Assembly (NCBI RefSeq): GCF_030161875.1
Contig: NZ_BSVA01000001.1
Span: 2,232,001-2,296,000 of the forward strand
Direction of reading: 5' to 3'
DNA length: 64,000 nt
Source: Homoserinibacter gongjuensis
GTDB taxonomy: Bacteria; Actinomycetota; Actinomycetes; Actinomycetales; Microbacteriaceae
The first letter of the stretch is position 1, and every line of letters starts with the position of its first letter. The notes beneath the pieces were generated by a model. It saw only the letters and a list, made by a program, of their open reading frames with translations, had not been told where the DNA came from and did not search any database. A program made the position numbers and the translations under genes. Below are positions 57,419 to 64,000 of this stretch, in pieces.

Positions 57419-58829
57419 GCTCCTCCTTGCGTGCGCGCAGTTCCTCGACGATCTGGGCGTAGCGCCCCTCGTCGAGCACGTAGAAGCGGCGGTAGACGAG
57501 GTAGCTCACGGCGATGAGAACCCCGGGCACGATGAACATCGCGGCCTTCACGAGCATGACACCGGGCTCGGTCATGTCGGCGGCGCCCGCGGCATCCTTC
57601 ATGCCGGAGGCGATCACGACCCAGCCGATCACGCCGTTCGCGAGCGCCGAGCTGAGCTTGTACACGAACGGCTGCAGCGACAGGGTGACCGAGTCGTTAC
57701 GGCGGCCGAACTTGTGCTCGCCGTACTCGACGGTGTCGGCGATGAACATGAGCAGTTGGATCTGGATCACCGCCTGGGCCGCGAACACGCCGACGCCCGC
57801 GATGATGATCATCACGAGACCACCGGGCGGCGTGAGGAAGAACAGCACGTAGCCCGCGACGACCACTGCGAGAGCGATCGTGAAGAGCGTGCGTCGCGAG
57901 AGCCGGGCCGCCATGAGCGGGTAGAGCGCGAGCGCCGTGATCTGCGACACCCCGAGCACCGCGGCGAACACCGCGTACATGCCCTCATCGCCATACACGT
58001 AGCCGAAGTAGTAGATGCCGAGGCCGGTCGTCACCCCGAAGGCGGTCATGAACAGCAGGAACGCGATCGCCACCGTCAGCAGCTGGTCGTTGCGGAAGAT
58101 CACCGACACCAGTTCGCGGAAGCGCGTGTGGCTGTGCGTGACGATCGTGCGGTCCTCACGAACGAGCAGCACCATCACGAGCTGCAGCACGACCATGACC
58201 GCGGCGATCGTCAGCGCGACCCAGAAGAACGACCAGCGGATGTCGCCGATCGCCGCCCCGACGGCGCTCGAGATCGGCACGATGCCGACCACCATCGAGA
58301 AGGTACCGATCGAGGCGCAGATGCGCGCGAAGGAGCCGATCTTCTCGCGCTCGCGCTGGTTCTGGGTGAGGGCGGGCAGCATCGACCAGTAGCCGATGTC
58401 GTTGGCCGCGAACGCCGCGCTCCAGGCGATGTAGACGACCGTGAAGACGGCGATGAAGGCGGCATCCCCGATGGCCCACGGCGTGAACAGCACGACCATG
58501 AGCGACGAGGAGGCGAGGATGCCCGCGACGATCCACGGCTTGAACTTGCCGAAGCGGCTGCGCGTGTTGTCGACGAGCACGCCCACGAAGGGGTCGACGA
58601 TCGCATCGATCGCCCGCACCACGACGAGCACGATGGTGATGGCCGCGAACACGGGCGTCGACACCTCGAGGATGTCGCTGAGGTAGAACAGCAGGAACAT
58701 GCTGATCATCGTGTAGGCGGCATCCCGGCCGATGGTGCCGATTCCGAAGCCGTAGCGGTTGCGGATCGTCTGCCGCATCGGCCGCTGCGGGGGCGGGGTT
58801 CGGGGTGTCGCGGAGCTCGGGTCGCTCAC
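57405..58829 (-). CDS. GPH-family sugar:cation symporter (MelB-like)
   Basis: The protein has 474 residues with twelve hydrophobic segments. YGFGIGTIGRDAAYTMISMF, AIDAIVDPFVGVLVDNTRSR and FGKFKPWIV are diagnostic of the glycoside-pentoside-hexuronide family. It should import melibiose, raffinose or a related alpha-galactoside with Na+ or H+. The GTG start 58829 overlaps the restored stop of the alpha-galactosidase gene (GTGA). Confidence 0.92.
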   Translation of the reverse strand: MSDPSSATPRTPPPQRPMRQTIRNRYGFGIGTIGRDAAYTMISMFLLFYLSDILEVSTPVFAAITIVLVVVRAIDAIVDPFVGVLVDNTRSRFGKFKPWIVAGILASSSLMVVLFTPWAIGDAAFIAVFTVVYIAWSAAFAANDIGYWSMLPALTQNQREREKIGSFARICASIGTFSMVVGIVPISSAVGAAIGDIRWSFFWVALTIAAVMVVLQLVMVLLVREDRTIVTHSHTRFRELVSVIFRNDQLLTVAIAFLLFMTAFGVTTGLGIYYFGYVYGDEGMYAVFAAVLGVSQITALALYPLMAARLSRRTLFTIALAVVVAGYVLFFLTPPGGLVMIIIAGVGVFAAQAVIQIQLLMFIADTVEYGEHKFGRRNDSVTLSLQPFVYKLSSALANGVIGWVVIASGMKDAAGAADMTEPGVMLVKAAMFIVPGVLIAVSYLVYRRFYVLDEGRYAQIVEELRARKEEHAGT

Positions 58830-61151
58830 GGGGTGTCCTCTCGTACGACGGTGTACAGGGTGGATCCGAAGTCGCCCAGCATGCGCAGGGCGGGGTGTGG
58901 CCGGTGCCGGCGAACTGCATCTCGAGGCGGATGCCGACGGCCAGCAGCGCGCCGGTGCCGCGGTAGCTCTCCACCGCGTCGGGCAGGCTCTTGTGCTTGC
59001 GCACGACGTTCATGACGAGGCCGCCCGGGTCGAGCTTCACGGGGCTCACGTGGTTCACGAGCGCGCCCAGCCGCTCGAGCATGAGACGCTGCGGCTTCGC
59101 GTCGACCCGGTAGACGGCATCCGGATGCAACCCCGCGACGGGCAGGATGTCGCGCTCCGGGGCCGCGCGCACGCCGCGCTGGAAGTTGCCGACGATCGCG
59201 GCATCGCCCTCGCCGACCTGCCAGATCACGCGGTGCTCGGTGCCGCTCGGGATGCGACGGAATCGTCCGAACTGGAAGGTGCGCCGGTGCTCCTTGTAGA
59301 ACGCGATCTGCTCGGTGATCTCACGTTTCTCCTCGGCCGTGAGGAAGTCGAGGTCGTACTCGTAGCCGAGGCAGCCGAACGCGGCCACGTTGAAGCGGGT
59401 CGAGAGCGGGGTGTCGCGCAGGGTCTGCTGGTGCGGCGAGGCCGACACGTGGGCGCTGATGACGCTCGGCGGGTAGAGCTGCGCGATGCCGCCCTGGATG
59501 CTGAGACGCTCGATCGGATCGGTGTCGTCGCTCGTCCAGATCATGGCGGCGTAGCGCAGCATGCCCAGGTCGAAGCGGTTGCCGCCCGAGGAGCACATCT
59601 CGAGCAGCACCTCGGGGCGGGGCCCGAAGACGCGCGCGATGACGTCGTAGAGGCCGAGCATGTAGGCGTGAGCGGTCATCCCCGGATGCGGCACGTGCGG
59701 GGAGTAGGCGGCCGCGATATGCCGGTTCATGTCCCACTTCACGTAGCCGAACCCGTTGTCGTCGATGAGCGCGCCCAGCTGCGCGACGAGGTAGTCGCGC
59801 ACGGCGGGGTTGCACAGGTCGAGCACCTGCTGGTGGCGGCCCTCGCGCGGCGTCTTGCCGGGCACCCGCAGCATCCATTCCGGGTGCGCCCGGAAGAGCT
59901 CGCTGTTCTCCGACACCATCTCGGGCTCGACCCAGATGCCGCAGGCCATGCCGAGTTTGCCGACCTTGCTCACGAACGCGCCGAGCCCCGCCGGGAACTT
60001 CTTGACATCCACGGCGTAGTCGCCGAGCGCGGCGGTGTCGTCGGCGCGCCCGGCGAACCACCCGTCGTCGATCACGAACAGCTCGACGCCGAGTCTCGCC
60101 GCCTGCTTCGCGAGGCCGAGCAGGCGTTTCTCGTCGATGTCGAAGAACGCCGCTTCCCACGAGTTGTACACGACGGGCCGTTCGACGTCGCGGTGCGCAC
60201 GCGGCGTCACGTGCTCGCGCACGAAGCGATGCATCCGATCCGAGAGGCCGTTGACGCCCTCGGCGGAGAACGCGAGCACCGCTTCGGGCGCCTCGAACCC
60301 CTCGCCGGGCGCGAGGATCCAGCGGAACGCTTGCGGGTGGATACCCGACAGCACGCGCACCGAGCCGTGTGCATCCCGCTCGAAGGAGGTGGCGTGATTG
60401 CCCGAGTAGACGAGGTTGACGCCGTAGACCCAGCCGTGGTCGTCATCCGCGTCGCGCGCGAGCAGCAGGGTGCCCGGGTTGTGGCGATTGCTGCTCGCCC
60501 CGGTCGTGCTGCCGATCGAGAAGACCCCGGGCTGAGGGGGCGGTCGTGCGCGTGGGCCTCGTGGATCCAGCCGCCATCGAAGCTGCGCACCGTGAAACCT
60601 CGGTCGGGCAGGTCGAGCTGCAGGCTCGCGAGCTTCACGATCTCGGCGGGGGAGTCGCCCGTGTTGCGCAGGATGGTGCGCCGCGTGATCACGTCGACCT
60701 CGGGGAACACGGTGTAGAGCAGCACGAGCTCGAGACCCGCGACCTCGTCGGCGAGGGTCACCTCGAGGGTCTCGACTCCCGCGCCTCCGTCGGCGGTCGG
60801 CAGGTCGGCCGCAGGCACGGTGCCGGGGAGGATGCGGTGGCTTCGGTAGGTGAAGTCGGTGTCGGTGCCGAACTCGGTGAACACCTCGACGGGCGAGAGC
60901 CGGTAGTCGCCCTGGCCGATGCCGGAGTACTCGAGCGGGACGGCGTCGAGGCTGTAGGCCGTGTCGCCGGGGGCGTAGACGACGCTCGAGCCGAGCTCGA
61001 TCGTGCGCTTCACCTGCAGCGCTGAGGAGTGCTGTGGCGAGAGAAGAGGGCCGTAGTGCAGGTGCTCGAGGTGGCCGTGCTCGGTGCGCGCGAACCAGTA
61101 CGAGGTGTTCGCGGTCTGCAGGAAGAAGACGTCGGCGGCGACCTCGATCAC
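58826..61151 (-). CDS. GH36 alpha-galactosidase; frameshifted twice
   Basis: Restored length is about 775 residues. The N-terminal beta-supersandwich domain is followed by the catalytic barrel: VVYNSWEAAFFDIDEKRLLG, FVIDDGWFAGR, the nucleophile in FGYVKWDMNRHI, and the acid/base Asp in WTSDDTDPIERLSIQ, with EMCSSGGNRFD between. It cleaves alpha-1,6-galactosides such as melibiose and raffinose in the cytoplasm. Breaks are at CCCC 60525-60528 (after DRPLSPG) and GGGG 58892-58895 (near the end); the second repair yields a stop overlapping the symporter start. It is first after the TetR gene in the operon. Confidence 0.93.
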
Positions 61152-61200
61152 AGATGTGCTCCTGTCGCCGTGCCGATCGCGTCATCGCGATGGCTGGAGT

Positions 61201-61782
61201 CTAGCCGTCGCGAGCGATGGCATCCGTCTCGAAGAGCGGGGGCGGGTCGGAGAGCACCGCGTCGATGAGCGGCGTGACCCAGGGGTACTCGTCGGCGTGT
61301 TCGCGGTATCCCATGGCGAGCACGGCGTTGATGAGCAGCCCGCGCGCGAGGTAGTCGCGCGCCTCTTCCGGCGACGCATTCGAGTGCTCCACGAGCACCT
61401 GGTACATCTCGGCGAGCAGCCCCCGCACGTAGGCGCCGACCGCGGGAACGCTGCTCGCGGTGAAGCCCTGTAAGAGCACGAGCATGACGGTCTCGTCGAG
61501 CACCGTGCGGCCGTAACGCTCGGTGAAACGGTCGAGCGCGAAGCTCTCGAGCCCGATGCCGCGCATCTGCGCCAGGATGACGTCGCCGGCCCGCTGCAGC
61601 GCGGCGAGGAACAGCTCCTCCTTGGTGTCGAAGAGGTGCAGCACGTAGCCCTGCGAGATGCCCGCCTCGCGAGCGATCTCGGTCGTCGAGGTGCCGTGAT
61701 ATCCGGTGCGGCCGAAGGCGCGCATGGCGGCTCCGAGCACCTGCTCCCGGCGCTCGGGGCGTTTGAGGTTGCCGCCTGACAC
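61201..61782 (-). CDS. TetR-family regulator of the alpha-galactoside operon
   Basis: The protein has about 193 residues. The helix-turn-helix is at the N-terminus: RREQVLGAAMRAFGRTGYHG, TSTTEIAREAGISQGYVLHL, FDTKEELFLAAL. The C-terminal domain has RTVLDETVMLVLLQGFTASS. It lies 49 bases upstream of the alpha-galactosidase gene on the same strand and is probably co-transcribed; TetR control of sugar genes is less usual than LacI control. GTG 61782 is chosen; a start at 61806 is also open. Confidence 0.85.
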   Translation of the reverse strand: MSGGNLKRPERREQVLGAAMRAFGRTGYHGTSTTEIAREAGISQGYVLHLFDTKEELFLAALQRAGDVILAQMRGIGLESFALDRFTERYGRTVLDETVMLVLLQGFTASSVPAVGAYVRGLLAEMYQVLVEHSNASPEEARDYLARGLLINAVLAMGYREHADEYPWVTPLIDAVLSDPPPLFETDAIARDG

Positions 61783-61839
61783 GCGATTCAGCCTACGGCG
61801 GTGCACGGCGACGGCGGATACGGCCCGCGGGCTTGTATG

Positions 61840-61857
61840 TAATAGATGTATTTATTA
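61840..61857. promoter_or_regulatory. A/T-rich dyad in the divergent TetR/lipoprotein promoter
   Basis: TAATAGATGTATTTATTA contains the imperfect arms TAATA and TATTA and is the most A/T-rich spot for many kilobases. It is likely promoter or operator sequence for the gene at 61905 and/or the divergent TetR operon. Confidence 0.45.
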
Positions 61858-61904
61858 TGTTGTTCGGCGGATGGCACCACCACCCATCCGGCAAGGGGAA
61901 CTTC

Positions 61905-64000
61905 ATGAGTCGGCTCGGCATACGAGCGCCACGCTGGCGCGTGCTCGCGATGGCCACGATCGCGGCACTCGCCGTGACCACCCTCGGAGGCTGCGTCCCC
62001 GGCGGCGAGACCGCCCGCAGCGAGGTCCGCGAGCTGCGCCTCTACACCGGCGCGATCCCCGAGCCCGCGCCCCTCGTCGCCAACAGTATGGGAGCTCTCG
62101 AGATGCCCATGCCGCCGACCGACCCCACGGACGAGGCGGCGTGGAAGGCGTACGAGATCGCCGCACAGGAGTACCTCGAGGCCGTGCAGAACACGAGTGG
62201 CGACGCCATGTCGTTCGCGATGCAGGTCGGCGAGCTCGCCGAGGCCACCCGCAACAGCGACGAGGCATCCGTCGCCGCATGGCAGTCGCTGCTCGTCGCG
62301 GCCGGTATCGCCGTCGGCTACGGCACGGATGCGGTCGAGGTCAGCGGCATGCAGGGCTCCGGAATCCCCATGACGGATGGCGAACTGCGCCTGCACGCGC
62401 TGCTCGGCGCCTCGACGGTGCGGATGCCGCTGACCCAGCTGGCCGACGTCATCGGCGCCCTCGGCGTGTTCGACGAGACCGACCTCGCCGAGGCCCTCTA
62501 CGCCGACCTTCAGAGCCTGCTCGCGACCGACTTCGGCATCGTCTTCACCGTTCTCGACCCCGAGGTCTTCACCACGCTCCACCACGGCAAGCCGCACACC
62601 GTGCCGCTGGACGAGGTGACCGTGACGGGGGCGCAGGCCGCACTCATCCTGCGCCTGCTCTCGATCGACCTGCTGACGCTCGGCGACGAGAGCGGGGTGG
62701 TGCCCGCCGGCGCCGACGAGGCACCGGTCGTGATCAGCACGGCCGGGTGGTCAGCGCGCGCCGCCGCCGACGGCCCATGTGGCACCGGTGAGGAAGCCCC
62801 GTGGGAGGTGGAGGGTCGCCGCAACGTCGGCAAGGGGCTCGGTTGGAGCTTCGGCGAGCTCGTCGGGAATGTGCCCGGTTTCGATGGGCCCAAGCTCGCC
62901 TACCAGTCGGCGCAGGCGGCGCTCGCGATCGCCTCGGTGATGGCGAAGATGGCCGCGATGCAGTCCACGTTCTCGATGGGCGGCGCACCGCTCGTGCGCA
63001 CCAAGGACCGCACGGCGGGGGAGCGGCGGGAGATCGCGATCGCCCTCAGCTACCCCACCGAGACGCTCGAGGACGTGCGCCAGTGCCTGTCCGCCCTGCT
63101 GGCGCCCCTCGGCATCGACCTGTCCGATCACCTGGGGGCGCCGCATCCGGGGTCGACGTCGAGCTCTACCAGAAGAACAACCGCCTGCAGCCCAGCACCG
63201 AGCGCGGCGGCACCGCGACCTATCGTCAGCAGACCGCCCAGAACGGCATCGCGACCTTCCCGGTGCTCGGGAAGCCCCAGGCGGAGCGTCTTCCCTCGGG
63301 AGCCGAGCCCGAGGAGGTGACGGCTCGCGTGCGGGCCGATGCCAACGTCGAAGGCTCCGACCTGATGAAGGATCTCGTCGCACTCGGTTGGGAGGCGCTC
63401 GGCAGGAGCATCCCGTCGATCCTCGCGAACGTCGCCGCCCGGATGAAGCTCGTGTCGTTCACCTGGGACGTGCCGGTGCGCGACTGGACCCTCGTCGCTG
63501 ACTTCGACGTCGTACTGAGCGGCACCATGTGGGGCCACTCGGGCATCAACACCGGCGGGGTATCGGAGAGTCCCTGCGGCACGTGGATGATGCACATGTC
63601 GACCACGGGTGAGGGCACCATCGAGTCGCAGACGCCCACCCGGGTCACCGCCCACTACCTCACCGAGCAGGTCGAGGGGCAGGCGGTCTCCGGGCTCGTG
63701 TTCTACCCGGCGGGCTCGAGCCCCGACGACGTCGCGATCGTCGAGGACGGCGCCGAGCTCGTGCACCTGGGCGTCGACTACTCGGTCACCAAGTCGGAGT
63801 CGGCGCCGGGGGTCGACCCGATGCCTGCGCACTACGAGGAGCCGGGGGTGGGCGGATGCGGCGACGGCGACGGCGGAGGCTCCGCGCCGCCCCAGCCCGA
63901 CTGCGGCCCGCGGCAGTACGCCGGAATCGCCACCCTGCTCGTGGCCGACGGCACTCTGCGGGTGCTCGCCGACCAGCCGAGCAGCCGCCCCTGGTCGGAA
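61905..64000 (+). CDS. Large lipoprotein of unknown function (3' end outside window); frameshifted
   Basis: About 698 residues are visible. The N-terminus (VLAMATIAALAVTTLGG followed by Cys) is a type II signal peptide with lipobox, so the protein is anchored outside the cell. The first part is helical and acidic (DEAAWKAYEIAAQEYLEAVQ). Later parts are rich in beta-structure with paired cysteines (ESPCGTWMMHMS) and a Gly/Pro-rich linker near the end. The G run 63134-63138 has lost one base near residue 410. The ribosome binding site AAGGGGAA precedes ATG 61905. I do not recognise a family. Confidence 0.7.

Overview
The window comes from a high-GC actinobacterium, most likely a member of the Microbacteriaceae. 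The evidence is strong G/C bias at third codon positions, many GTG starts and GTGA/ATGA overlaps, the order prfB-ftsE-ftsX-smpB-ssrA, a DUF3039 and a DUF5709 gene, a Gram-positive Tad pilus locus, and an intergenic repeat of the form GGTTGAGGAG...CTCGAAACC. No rRNA, phage, transposase or CRISPR array was seen. One tRNA (Leu, UAG) and the tmRNA are present. No stretch longer than 300 bases lacks a gene; the longest gaps (about 230-270 bases) hold inverted repeats or divergent promoters.

Layout. (1) 2-5002 and 13397-15857: a wall-polymer (teichoic-acid-like) locus with a glycosyltransferase, a double-domain and a single-domain CDP-glycerol glycerophosphotransferase, a TagGH-like exporter and a sugar-nucleotide type NTP transferase. 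It is split by (2) 5160-11887, a type I restriction-modification system (hsdR, hsdS, hsdM) with a divergent small XRE regulator and matching palindromes before hsdM and hsdR, followed by an 88-residue protein and an EcsC-family gene. (3) 16106-18905: an ABC exporter. (4) 18952-24420: DUF3039, pncB, two secreted proteins, murI, rph, rdgB. (5) 24525-27354: a metal module with CDF exporter, MntR-type repressor and NRAMP importer preceded by two operators. (6) 27452-32084: DedA protein, tRNA-Leu, then an overlapping trio of NDH-2, a cytochrome b (QcrB) paralogue that lacks both heme bH ligands, and a SnoaL-like protein. (7) 32142-37249: Tad/Flp pilus genes. (8) 37281-47207: DUF2207 protein, msrA, small unknowns, TetR regulators, and a duplicated oxidoreductase/acetyltransferase block with an FHA-like domain; MFS transporter. 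(9) 47264-52319: prfB, ftsEX, smpB, a SIMPL protein, tmRNA. (10) 52453-55384: ABC exporter with XRE regulator, and an AraC-type HTH next to a GyrI-like domain. (11) 55523-61782: an alpha-galactoside operon (TetR, GH36, GPH symporter, GH13). (12) 61905 to the end: a large lipoprotein, cut by the window edge.

Two window-wide properties matter. First, at least 26 coding regions or gene boundaries are broken by apparent single-base losses, nearly all in runs of G or C. Essential genes (prfB, murI, ftsX) are hit, and adding one G or C restores each frame. I therefore treat these as sequencing errors and give the restored extents. Second, many intergenic spaces carry a paired inverted repeat with long arms (11-34 bases) and a 12-56 base spacer. 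The core differs from place to place, and only some recur within the window.
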